DNA from: Oscillospiraceae bacterium
GTDB lineage: Bacteria; Bacillota; Clostridia; Oscillospirales; Butyricicoccaceae
Assembly (NCBI GenBank): GCA_015068285.1
Contig: SVKW01000002.1
Span: 1 to 44,723, forward strand
Direction: 5' to 3'
DNA: 44,723 nucleotides
Part shown: one piece after another, positions 27,155-36,103 of the stretch
Layout of the letters: every line of letters starts with the position of its first letter
How positions within the stretch are numbered: position 1 is the stretch's first letter
The notes under the pieces: model-generated
What the model saw: the letters and a program-made list of their open reading frames with translations, nothing else
What the model was told of the DNA's origin: nothing
The model's database searches: none
Position numbers and translations under genes: made by a program

Positions 27155-27228
27155 ATGGTTGTGAGCGAGTGAGCGAGATAAACGCTACTCGTGTGCGCAA
27201 AAACAATCAGCGAAATTATGGAGGAAAA

Positions 27229-27618
27229 ATGGCATACAACTTTAAAATCATGACCAATAATGAGCTGGTGTTTGAAAAGTACGGCAATGAGTATGAGGTA
27301 GATTACAAGCCGGGTACGTACGAAGAGCTTCTCCTGCGTGTTCGTACAGAAGTACATAACGGTGCTAAGCTTCTCACACATCCGCTGTCAGGCTCTATCA
27401 AGCCAAATGAAACACCATTCAAAACGGTATATCTCAAAAAGGGCAAGGGTCCTCTCCATCTGGACTTTGACTCTGTTGAAATGATTGAGAATGCCATTAT
27501 CACAGCAAAGAAGTTCAAGATCAGATTCCCGGTTATGCCGGATTACATCAAAGCGGACTTCGCGCTTATTGACCTTTCACTGATGGAAAGCGCTCTCCCT
27601 GCCGCTACACAGGCATAA
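27229..27618 (+). CDS. grdX: GrdX family protein
   Basis: Small protein starting MAYNFKIMTNNELVFEKY at the head of the grd cluster; SD GGAGG before the ATG. Confidence 0.85.
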   Translation: MAYNFKIMTNNELVFEKYGNEYEVDYKPGTYEELLLRVRTEVHNGAKLLTHPLSGSIKPNETPFKTVYLKKGKGPLHLDFDSVEMIENAIITAKKFKIRFPVMPDYIKADFALIDLSLMESALPAATQA

Positions 27619-27676
27619 AATGTGTTTAAAACAAGCGTTATTTAACAAATTATAAAAACTAAGATAAGTGAGGTGC

Positions 27677-28963
27677 ATGAATTTGAAATTAGAATTAGGT
27701 TACATCAAGATCTCCGACATTCAGCTTTCAAATGAATCCAAAGTAGAAAATGGCGTTCTCTACGTAAATCCAGAGGACATCATCAATCTCATCAAGGAAG
27801 ATGAAAACATCGCTACAGTAGCAGTTGACGTTGCTCGTCCAGGCGAATCTGTTCGTATCACTCCTGTTAAGGACGTTATCGAACCACGTGTTAAGGTTGA
27901 AGGCCCAGGCTCCATTTTCCCAGGCGTTATCGGTAAGGTAAACCGCGTTGGTGAAGGCCGCACACACGTTCTCAAGGGTGCTGCTGTTGTAACAACAGGT
28001 AGAATCGTTGGCTTCCAGGAAGGTATCATCGATATGTCCGGCGAAGGCGCAAAGTACACACCATTCTCCCAGACAATGAATCTTGTTGTAACATGTGAAC
28101 CAGTTGACGGTCTCCGTCCACACGAACACGAAAAGGCAATCCGCTTCGCAGGTCTCAAGACAGCTGTGTTCCTTGGCGAACTCGGCCGCAATGTAGAACC
28201 AGACGAAGTTGAAACATTCGAAACACTCAACGTTAAGGAAGGCATCGAAAAGTATCCTAACCTCCCACGCGTTGCTTATGTTCAGATGCTTCAGTCTCAG
28301 GGTCTTATGCACGACACATATGTATACGGCGTAGACGCTAAGAGAACTCTCTCCACAATCATTATGCCAACAGAAGTTATGGATGGTGCTATCCTTTCCG
28401 GTAACTGTGTATCTTCCTGCGACAAGAACACAACATACCACCACCTCAACAACCCAGTTATCGCTGACCTCTTCAAGGCTCACGGTAAGACACTCAACTT
28501 CGCTGGTATGATCATCACAAACGAAAACGTTTACCTTGCTGATAAGGAACGTTCTTCTGACTGGGCTGCTAAGCTCTGCCAGTACCTCGGCGTTGACGGT
28601 GCTATCGTATCTCAGGAAGGTTTCGGTAACCCAGATACAGACCTTATCATGAACGCTAAGAAGATCGAAACAGTTGGCGTTAAGACTGTTATCATCACAG
28701 ACGAATACGCTGGCCGTGACGGTAAGTCTCAGTCCCTCGCTGATGCTGACCCACTTGCAAACGCAGTTGTAACAGGCGGTAACGCAAACATGGTTATCCA
28801 CCTTCCAAAGATGGACAAGGTTATCGGCCATATCAACTTTGTTGATACAATCGCTGGTGGTTTCGACGGTTCTCTCCATGAAGATGGCACAATCGAAGCA
28901 GAACTTCAGATCATCACAGGTGCTACAAACGAACTCGGCTTCAACAAGCTGAGCGCAAGATAA
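27677..28963 (+). CDS. grdE: Glycine reductase component B proprotein (alpha/beta subunits)
   Basis: MNLKLELGYIKISDIQLS and SGNCVSSCDKNTTYHHLNNP, containing the predicted Asn243-Cys244 self-processing site. Confidence 0.94.
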   Translation: MNLKLELGYIKISDIQLSNESKVENGVLYVNPEDIINLIKEDENIATVAVDVARPGESVRITPVKDVIEPRVKVEGPGSIFPGVIGKVNRVGEGRTHVLKGAAVVTTGRIVGFQEGIIDMSGEGAKYTPFSQTMNLVVTCEPVDGLRPHEHEKAIRFAGLKTAVFLGELGRNVEPDEVETFETLNVKEGIEKYPNLPRVAYVQMLQSQGLMHDTYVYGVDAKRTLSTIIMPTEVMDGAILSGNCVSSCDKNTTYHHLNNPVIADLFKAHGKTLNFAGMIITNENVYLADKERSSDWAAKLCQYLGVDGAIVSQEGFGNPDTDLIMNAKKIETVGVKTVIITDEYAGRDGKSQSLADADPLANAVVTGGNANMVIHLPKMDKVIGHINFVDTIAGGFDGSLHEDGTIEAELQIITGATNELGFNKLSAR

Positions 28964-28981
28964 TTTAGGAGGTCACAATTA

Positions 28982-30307
28982 ATGGGAAAGATTAAGGTTG
29001 TACATTACGTCAACCAGTTCTTCGCAGGTATTGGTGGCGAAGAAAAGGCTGACCAGACACCATTCAAGCAGGATGGTACAATGCCTATCGGTGCTCAGAT
29101 CGAAAAGGCAATGCAGGCTATTAACGCTGACGTAGAAATCGTTGGTACAGTTGTATGCGGCGACTCCTACTTCAATGAAAACCTCGAAACAGCTAAGGCG
29201 GCTGTTCTCGATATGATCAAGAGCTACGAACCAGACCTCTTCATCGCAGGTCCAGCATTTAACGCAGGTCGTTACGGTGTTGCTTGTGGTACAATCACAA
29301 CAGAGGTTCAGGAAGTTCTCGGCATTCCTGTTCTCACAGGTATGTATAAGGAAAACCCAGGTGCTGACATGTACAAGAACAAGGTATATGTTGTTCCTAC
29401 AAAGGACTCCGCAGCTGGTGCTCGTGACGCTATCAAGAAGATGGCTCCTCTCGCTGTTAAGCTCGCTACAGGTGCTGAAATCGAAGCATCTTGCGTAGAT
29501 AACTATATGCCAAACGGCATCCGTAAGAACTTCTTTGAAACAAAGCGTGGTTCTGAACGTGCTGTTGAAATGATGATCAAGAAGCTCGCTGGTAAGGAAT
29601 TTGTTACAGAGTTCCCAATGCCTAACTTTGACCGTGTAGATCCAAATCCAGCTGTTAAGGATATGGCTCACGCTCGCGTAGCTCTCGTTACATCCGGCGG
29701 TGTTGTTCCAAAGGGCAACCCAGACCATATCGAATCTTCTTCCGCTTCCAAGTACGGCGAATACTCCATCGCAGAATTCGACGATCTTACAAGCGAAACA
29801 CACGAAACAGCTCACGGCGGTTACGACCCAGTTTACTGTAATCAGGACTCCGACCGTGTTCTCCCAGTTGACATTATGAGAGAATTCGAAAAGGCTGGCC
29901 GTATCGGTAAGCTCCACGAATACTTCTACACAACAACAGGTAACGGTACTGCTGTTCTTAACGCAGTTGCATTTGCTAAGGAATTCTCCCAGAAGCTCGT
30001 TGCAGCAGGCGTAGACGCTGTCGTTCTCACATCCACCTGAGGCACTTGCACACGTTGCGGCGCAACGATGGTTAAGGAAATTGAACGCGCTGGTATCCCA
30101 GTTGTTCACATCTGCACAGTTACACCAATCTCCATGACAGTTGGTGCTAACAGAATTGTTCCAGCTATTGCTATCCCACATCCACTCGGTAACCCAGCTC
30201 TCTCCATGGAAGAAGAAAAGGTTATCCGTCGTAAGATTGTTGAAACAGCTCTTGAAGCTCTCGAAACAGAAGTTGACAAGCAGACAATCTTCGAAGTTAA
30301 GTATTAA
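28982..30307 (+). CDS. grdB: Glycine reductase component B gamma subunit, selenoprotein; TGA at 30038-30040 read as Sec353
   Basis: Track ORFs 28982-30040 and 30068-30307 are in one frame, joined across TGA as ...VVLTST-U-GTCTRCGATMVKEIERAGIPVVHICTVTPISMTVGANRIVPAIAIPHPLG, matching GrdB. Confidence 0.96.
30053..30067 (+). promoter_or_regulatory. Candidate bacterial SECIS hairpin in grdB
   Basis: CGTTGC-GGC-GCAACG, starting 12 nt after the TGA codon. Confidence 0.65.
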
Positions 30308-30329
30308 TCTTAAATTAAAACACTATATA

Positions 30330-30362
30330 GCAGACTGGGCTAACACAGTTAGCCCTGTCTGC
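30330..30362 (+). other. Strong intercistronic hairpin between grdB and trxB, no U tract
   Basis: GCAGAC-t-GGGCTAAC-aca-GTTAGCCC-t-GTCTGC, then atgtaatt. Confidence 0.8.
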
Positions 30363-30393
30363 ATGTAATTCAAATTATAGGAGATTACAACCA

Positions 30394-31332
30394 ATGAGCA
30401 AGATTTATGACGTAATCGTACTCGGCGCAGGCCCTGCTGGTCTCGCTGCAGGTCTTTATGCTGGCAGAAGCCGCCTTTCCGTTCTCATCATCGAAAAGGG
30501 CCAGGACGGCGGTCAGATCGCTATCACAGACGAAATCGAAAACTACCCAGGTCAGGTAGAAGGCGATTCCGGCCCATCCCTCATCGCTCGTATGACAGAA
30601 CAGGCTAAGCACTTCGGTGCAGAACGTGTTTCTGACCTCATCAAGAGCGTTGAACTCGAAGGCGACGTTAAGAAGCTCGTCGGCGCAAAGGGCGAATACC
30701 TTGCAAAGACAGTTATCGTTGCTACAGGCGCATTCCCTAAGCCAATCGGCTGCCAGAACGAAGGCAAGTTCGTTGGTAAGGGTATCTCTTTCTGCGCAAC
30801 ATGTGACGCTGCATTCTTCGAAGATTTCGAAGTATACGTAGTTGGCGGCGGTGACTCTGCTGTTGAAGAAGCTATGTACCTCACAAAGTTCGCACGTAAG
30901 GTTACAATTATCCACAGACGTGACCAGCTCCGTGCTGCTAAGTCCATCCAGGAAAAGGCATTCAAGAACGAAAAGATCGCATTCATGTGGGATACAGTTG
31001 TTGACAGCGTAGAAGGCGAAGAAATGCTCGAAGCTATGGTAGTTAAGAACGTTAAGACAGGTGAACTCACACGTATCGAAGCAGATCCAGATGACGGTAT
31101 CTTCGGTCTCTTTGGCTTCATCGGCTACAATCCTAACTCCGCTCTCTTCGAAGGCATTCTTGATATGGACCACGGTTACATCAAGACAGATGACAACATG
31201 CACACAAACATCGAAGGTGTTTATGCTGCTGGTGACATCCGCGTTAAGAGCCTTCGCCAGGTTGTTACAGCTGCTGCTGACGGCGCTATCGCTGCTATGC
31301 AGGCTGAACACTACCTCGCAAACAAGGAATAA
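30394..31332 (+). CDS. trxB: Thioredoxin reductase
   Basis: YDVIVLGAGPAGLAAGLYAGRSRLS, the CATCDA active site and YAAGDIRVKSLRQVVTAAADGAIAA. Confidence 0.95.
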   Translation: MSKIYDVIVLGAGPAGLAAGLYAGRSRLSVLIIEKGQDGGQIAITDEIENYPGQVEGDSGPSLIARMTEQAKHFGAERVSDLIKSVELEGDVKKLVGAKGEYLAKTVIVATGAFPKPIGCQNEGKFVGKGISFCATCDAAFFEDFEVYVVGGGDSAVEEAMYLTKFARKVTIIHRRDQLRAAKSIQEKAFKNEKIAFMWDTVVDSVEGEEMLEAMVVKNVKTGELTRIEADPDDGIFGLFGFIGYNPNSALFEGILDMDHGYIKTDDNMHTNIEGVYAAGDIRVKSLRQVVTAAADGAIAAMQAEHYLANKE

Positions 31333-31374
31333 TTTCTTATTTAATTAAAAAATATTTTTAGGAGGACACTAACT

Positions 31375-31698
31375 ATGTCTATGCTCGAACTCGATAAGGA
31401 CACTTTTGAAGCTGAAGTTCTCAATGCTGAAGGTAAGGTATTCGTAGACTTCTACGGCGACGGTTGCGTTCCATGTAAGGCTCTCATGCCTTTCGTACAC
31501 GAATGTGCTGAAAAGTACGCAGCAAACATGAAGTTCTGCGCACTCAACACAACAAAGGCTCGTCGTCTTGCTATTAAGCAGGGCATCATGGGTCTCCCAG
31601 TTCTCGCTATTTACGAAGGCGGCAAGCAGATCGCTTCCTGCGTAAAGGACGATGCAACTCAGGAAAACATCGAAAACATGATCAAGGCTAACATCTAA
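31375..31698 (+). CDS. trxA: Thioredoxin with atypical CVPC active site
   Basis: KVFVDFYGDGCVPCKALMPFV; MGLPVLAIYEGGKQI. Confidence 0.93.
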   Translation: MSMLELDKDTFEAEVLNAEGKVFVDFYGDGCVPCKALMPFVHECAEKYAANMKFCALNTTKARRLAIKQGIMGLPVLAIYEGGKQIASCVKDDATQENIENMIKANI

Positions 31699-31762
31699 TT
31701 ATATTAGATTAAGCATATAAAACTTTTATCGTGTAATTCCGCTTTGGTAGGGCGGTTTTACA

Positions 31763-31780
31763 AGTGTGCTTCGGCACGCT
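31763..31780 (+). other. Short C(UUCG)G hairpin upstream of grdA
   Basis: AGTGTGC-TTCG-GCACGCT (one G-U pair). Confidence 0.6.
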
Positions 31781-31822
31781 ATAAAAAATTCTACAAATAA
31801 ATCGAAGAAGGAGGATTTTACC

Positions 31823-32293
31823 ATGAGCTTGTTAGAAGGCAAGAAGGTAATCATTATCGGCGATAGAGACGGTATTCCAGGCGACGCTATTGCTGAATGT
31901 GCTACAAGCGCTGGTGCGGAAGTAATCTACTCCTCAACGGAGTGCTTCGTCTGAACAGCTGCTGGTGCAATGGACTTGGAAAATCAGAAGAGAGTTAAGG
32001 AATTCACAGAAGAATATGGCGCAGAGAACATCGTTGTTCTCCTCGGCGCTGCTGAAGGTGAAGCTTCCGGCCTTGCTGCTGAAACAGTAACAGCTGGCGA
32101 CCCTACATTTGCTGGTCCATTGACAGGAGTCTCGTTGGGACTCAAGGTTTACCACGTTTGCGAACCTGAAATTAAGGAACTCATTGATGAAGCTGTTTAC
32201 GAAGAACAGATTTCCATGATGGAAATGGTTCTCGATGTTGATGATATCATCAGCGAAATGACAGCAATTCGTGATGAATTCTGTAAGTACTAA
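31823..32293 (+). CDS. grdA: Glycine reductase selenoprotein A; TGA at 31952-31954 read as Sec44
   Basis: [61 protein letters not shown]..., with the CxxU motif of GrdA. Track ORFs 31766-31954 and 31970-32293 share this frame. Confidence 0.97.
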
Positions 32294-32310
32294 TTTTTGT
32301 GGAATTACCC

Positions 32311-32346
32311 CTTAAAGTGATATGGCTTCGGCCATATCACTTTAAG
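32311..32346 (+). other. Perfect 16-bp stem hairpin with TTCG loop between grdA and grdC
   Basis: CTTAAAGTGATATGGC-TTCG-GCCATATCACTTTAAG, plus flanking ACCCC/GGGGT; no U tract. Confidence 0.85.
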
Positions 32347-32465
32347 CCATATTTGGGGTTAATAGATAAAAGCTATTGAAATATGATAGCTTTATTTGCA
32401 TATCTAATAGTTTTAATAGCTTTTCTGTATTAATTTACAAATTTTTATTATGGAGGAATACTTCA

Positions 32466-34004
32466 ATGAATAGCGTAGTAAAAGGCACTGGCTATATCCT
32501 GGTTCACACACCAGATATGATCATGCGCAATGGTACAACTCAGACAACAGAAATGATCGTTAACCCTGGTTCCGAATACCTCAAGGAACTTCCAAATCAT
32601 ATCAGAACATATGATCAGGCTGTTAACTACTATCCAAACCAGACATACATCGGCAACATGACTCCAGCTGAACTCGCAGCTATCGAAGGCCCATGGTATG
32701 ACAAGCCAATGGAAAATGCTCCACGTTACGGTAAGTTCGGTGAAATCATGCCAGAAGCAGAATTCTACCTCCTTATGCAGACATGTGACGTATTTGACCT
32801 TATGCGTCTCCACAAGGACTTCGTTGCTGAACACCTCGAAGCTTTCAAGGCTAACCCAATCATCGACGAAACAATCGTTGCACGTGTAAATGCAGGCGTT
32901 GAACAGGACGAAATCGAACATTTCGTAAACGACGAACACGCTGAAGGCATCTACTACAACGACAAGCTCGTTGGTTACCTCAAGAGAGCTCACGACGTTG
33001 ACGTTAACCTTTCTGCTCACGTTATGCTCGAAAACATCGTTTCCAAGGCTTCCTCCGTTCTCGCAACACTTTATGCTGTTCAGAACGCAGGCATCAACAA
33101 GGAAGATGTTGACTATATCATCGACTGCTGTGAAGAAGCTTGCGGCGATATGAATCAGCGCGGCGGCGGTAACTTCGCTAAGGCAACAGCTGAAATCGCA
33201 GGTCTCGTAAATGCTTCCGGTTCCGACGTTCGTGGCTTCTGCGCAGGCCCAGCTCACGCTATCGTTGACGCTGCTTCCCTCGTAAAGTCCGGCGCATTCA
33301 AGTGCGTAATCGTTTCCGCTGGTGGCTGCACAGCTAAGCTCGGTATGAATGGTAAGGACCACGTTAAGAAGGGTCTCCCAATCCTCGAAGACGTTCTCGG
33401 TGGCTTTGCTATCGTTATCACAGAAAACGACGGCGTTTCCGCTGAAATCAACCTCGATATGCTCGGTAAGCACTCTGTAGGTACAGGTTCTGCTCCTCAG
33501 GCTGTTATCTCTGCTCTCGTAACACAGTCCCTCGACAAGCACGGCCTCAAGATCACAGATATCGACAAGTACTCCCCAGAAATGCAGAACCCAGACGTTA
33601 CAAAGCCAGCTGGCGCAGGTGACGTTCCACTCGGCAACTACAAGATGATCGGTGCTCTCGCTGTTAAGCGCGGCGAAATCGACAAGAAGGATCTCGCTTC
33701 CTTCCCAGCAAAGCACGGTATGATGGGTTGGGCTCCAACACAGGGTCACATTCCATCCGGCGTTCCATACATTGGCTTCGCACGTGAAGAAATCATGAGA
33801 GGCGAAATCAAGAAGGCTATGATCATCGGTAAGGGCTCTCTCTTCCTCGGCCGTATGACAAACCTCTTCGACGGTATGTCTTTCGTAATGCAGACAAATA
33901 CAGCTGCTGAAGAACAGGCTGCTGCAGGCGTTTCTGAAGACGAAGTAAAGGTACTTATCGGTAAGGCTCTTAAGGAATTCGCAGCTAACCTCATCGCTGA
34001 ATAA
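32466..34004 (+). CDS. grdC: Glycine/sarcosine/betaine reductase component C beta subunit
   Basis: MNSVVKGTGYILVHTPDMIMRNGTTQTTEM... GrdC; SD GGAGG upstream. Confidence 0.94.
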   Translation: MNSVVKGTGYILVHTPDMIMRNGTTQTTEMIVNPGSEYLKELPNHIRTYDQAVNYYPNQTYIGNMTPAELAAIEGPWYDKPMENAPRYGKFGEIMPEAEFYLLMQTCDVFDLMRLHKDFVAEHLEAFKANPIIDETIVARVNAGVEQDEIEHFVNDEHAEGIYYNDKLVGYLKRAHDVDVNLSAHVMLENIVSKASSVLATLYAVQNAGINKEDVDYIIDCCEEACGDMNQRGGGNFAKATAEIAGLVNASGSDVRGFCAGPAHAIVDAASLVKSGAFKCVIVSAGGCTAKLGMNGKDHVKKGLPILEDVLGGFAIVITENDGVSAEINLDMLGKHSVGTGSAPQAVISALVTQSLDKHGLKITDIDKYSPEMQNPDVTKPAGAGDVPLGNYKMIGALAVKRGEIDKKDLASFPAKHGMMGWAPTQGHIPSGVPYIGFAREEIMRGEIKKAMIIGKGSLFLGRMTNLFDGMSFVMQTNTAAEEQAAAGVSEDEVKVLIGKALKEFAANLIAE

Positions 34005-34018
34005 GGGGGACGCTAACA

Positions 34019-35173
34019 ATGTCTATTGAAAAAATCATTGCTAAGACTTTCGAAGAACTCGGTGAAGGTCTTATCTCCGGCAACTTCGGCTCCAAGCCAA
34101 AGATTGCTATTACAGGTATGGGTTCCGAACACGGTGAAGAAAACGCAATGCGCGGCGCTGTTATGGCTGCTCAGCAGGGCGTAGACGTTTACTACATCGG
34201 TACACTCACACACCCACTCGTTAAGACTGTTGCAGTCGCAGACGAAGAAGAAGGCCACAAGAAGATGGAAGAACTCGTTGATACAGGCGCTGTTGACGGT
34301 GCTGTAACAATGCACTTCCCATTCCCAATCGGCGTTTCTACAGTAGGCCGCGTTGTCACACCTGCTAAGGGCAAGGAAATGTTCATTGCTACAACAACTG
34401 GTACATCTTCCGCTGACCGTATCGAAGGTATGATCAAGAACGCTATCTACGGTATCATCGCAGCTAAGGCTTCCGGCGTTGAAAACCCAACAGTCGGTAT
34501 CCTCAATGTTGACGGTGCTCGTCAGACAGAAATGGCTCTCAAGAAGCTCCAGGAAAACGGTTATCCAATCGAATTCGCAACATCCGGTCGTGCAGACGGC
34601 GGCTGCGTAATGCGTGGTAACGACGTTCTCATGGGCTCTCCAGACGTCATGGTAACAGACTCCCTCACAGGTAACATCCTCATGAAGCTCATGAGCTCCT
34701 TCACAACAGGCGGCTCTTTCGAAGCTACAGGCTTCGGCTACGGCCCAGGCGTTGGCGAAGGCTACGACAAGATGATCCTCATCGTTTCCCGTGCTTCCGG
34801 TGCTCCGGTTATCGCTGGCGCTCTCAAGTACGCTGCTGAACTCGCTAAGAACAAGTTCTTCCAGGTTGCTAAGAACGAATTTGAACTTGCTAACAAGGCA
34901 GGTCTCAAGAAGCTTCTCGAAGAAAGAAAGGCAGCTGCAAAGCCAGCTGCAGCAGCTGAAGAAGAAGTTGTTGCTCCTCCAACAGAAATCGTAACAGCTC
35001 AGATCCCTGGTGTTGAAATCATGGACCTCGAAGACGCTGTTAAGGTTGTTTGGAAGGAAGGCATCTATGCTCAGAGCGGTATGGGCTGCACAGGTCCTAT
35101 CATCCTCGTTTCCGATGCTAACCTCGAAAAGGCAAGAGAAATCCTCAAGAAGGCTGGCTACATCCAGGACTAA
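34019..35173 (+). CDS. grdD: Glycine/sarcosine/betaine reductase component C alpha subunit
   Basis: Follows grdC; ITGMGSEHGEENAMRGAVMAA and GMGCTGPIILVSDANLEKAREILKKAGY. Confidence 0.93.
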   Translation: MSIEKIIAKTFEELGEGLISGNFGSKPKIAITGMGSEHGEENAMRGAVMAAQQGVDVYYIGTLTHPLVKTVAVADEEEGHKKMEELVDTGAVDGAVTMHFPFPIGVSTVGRVVTPAKGKEMFIATTTGTSSADRIEGMIKNAIYGIIAAKASGVENPTVGILNVDGARQTEMALKKLQENGYPIEFATSGRADGGCVMRGNDVLMGSPDVMVTDSLTGNILMKLMSSFTTGGSFEATGFGYGPGVGEGYDKMILIVSRASGAPVIAGALKYAAELAKNKFFQVAKNEFELANKAGLKKLLEERKAAAKPAAAAEEEVVAPPTEIVTAQIPGVEIMDLEDAVKVVWKEGIYAQSGMGCTGPIILVSDANLEKAREILKKAGYIQD

Positions 35174-35186
35174 TTATATTGCAAAT

Positions 35187-35213
35187 AAGGGCAAAGTGAT
35201 CCTTTGCCCTTTT
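35187..35213 (+). terminator. Terminator-like hairpin after grdD
   Basis: AAGGGCAAAG-tgatc-CTTTGCCCTT, with only TT following. Confidence 0.6.
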
Positions 35214-35260
35214 GCAGACTAACCACTATATAAAATATCAAAAAAGGGGAAGCAAATAAA

Positions 35261-36103
35261 ATGTACAAGATTTTGCGTCGTGAAGACTTGAACTCTCAGG
35301 TCGTACTGATGGAAATTGAAGCTCCTATCGTTGCAAAGAAGTGCAAGGCAGGTCAGTTCATTATCCTTCGCGTAAATGAAGAAGGCGAAAGAATCCCACT
35401 CACAGTTGCAGATTACAACCGTGAAAAGGGCACAGTTACAATCATCTTCCAGATCGTTGGTAAGACAACACAGATTCTTGCTGAAAAGAAGGAAGGCGAA
35501 TACATTCAGGACTTCCTTGGCCCTCTCGGCAAGGCATCTGAAATCGAAGGCAAGAAGGTTGCTATCATCGGCGGCGGTCTCGGCTGTGCTATCGCATATC
35601 CACAGGCTAAGGCATTCCACGAAGCTGGCGTAGAAGTTGACCTCATCGCAGGCTTCAGAAACAAGGACTTCGTTATCCTTGAAGAAGAAATGAAGAAGGC
35701 ATGTAACAGACTTCACATCGTAACAGACGACGGTTCCTACATCGAAAAGGCTCTCGTTACAAATAAGCTCGAACAGCTCATCAACGAAGGCAACGAATAC
35801 GATCTCGTTATCGCTATCGGTCCACTCGTAATGATGAAGTTCGTATGTCTCCTCACAAAGAAGTACAACCTCAAGACTATCGTATCCATGAACCCAATCA
35901 TGATCGACGGTACAGGTATGTGCGGCGGCTGCCGTGTAACAGTTGGCGGCGAAACAAAGTTCGCTTGCGTTGACGGCCCTGACTTTGACGGTCACCTCAT
36001 CGACTTTGATGAAGTTATCCGCCGTTCCAAGATGTACTCCATCGAAGAACGTCAGTCTATGGAAGATCATAAGCACAAATGTAATTTGGAGGGTATGCAC
36101 TAA
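35261..36103 (+). CDS. nfnA: Sulfide/dihydroorotate dehydrogenase-like FAD/NAD-binding protein, NfnA-like subunit
   Basis: AGQFIILRVNEEGERIPLTVADY, GGGLGCAIAYPQAK and the C-terminal CGGCRVTVGGETKFACVDGP [2Fe-2S] cysteines. Confidence 0.85.
   Translation: MYKILRREDLNSQVVLMEIEAPIVAKKCKAGQFIILRVNEEGERIPLTVADYNREKGTVTIIFQIVGKTTQILAEKKEGEYIQDFLGPLGKASEIEGKKVAIIGGGLGCAIAYPQAKAFHEAGVEVDLIAGFRNKDFVILEEEMKKACNRLHIVTDDGSYIEKALVTNKLEQLINEGNEYDLVIAIGPLVMMKFVCLLTKKYNLKTIVSMNPIMIDGTGMCGGCRVTVGGETKFACVDGPDFDGHLIDFDEVIRRSKMYSIEERQSMEDHKHKCNLEGMH

Noticed and set aside
26916-27228. Glycine riboswitch upstream of the grd locus
   Set aside because: I could not identify the tandem aptamer layout; the predicted transcript leader is only about 68 nt from a strong -10.
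30068-30307. Separate 79-aa gene after grdB
   Set aside because: In frame with grdB across the Sec TGA and matches the GrdB C-terminus.
31970-32293. Separate 107-aa gene after the short 31766-31954 ORF
   Set aside because: In frame with grdA across the Sec TGA; it is the GrdA C-terminal part.
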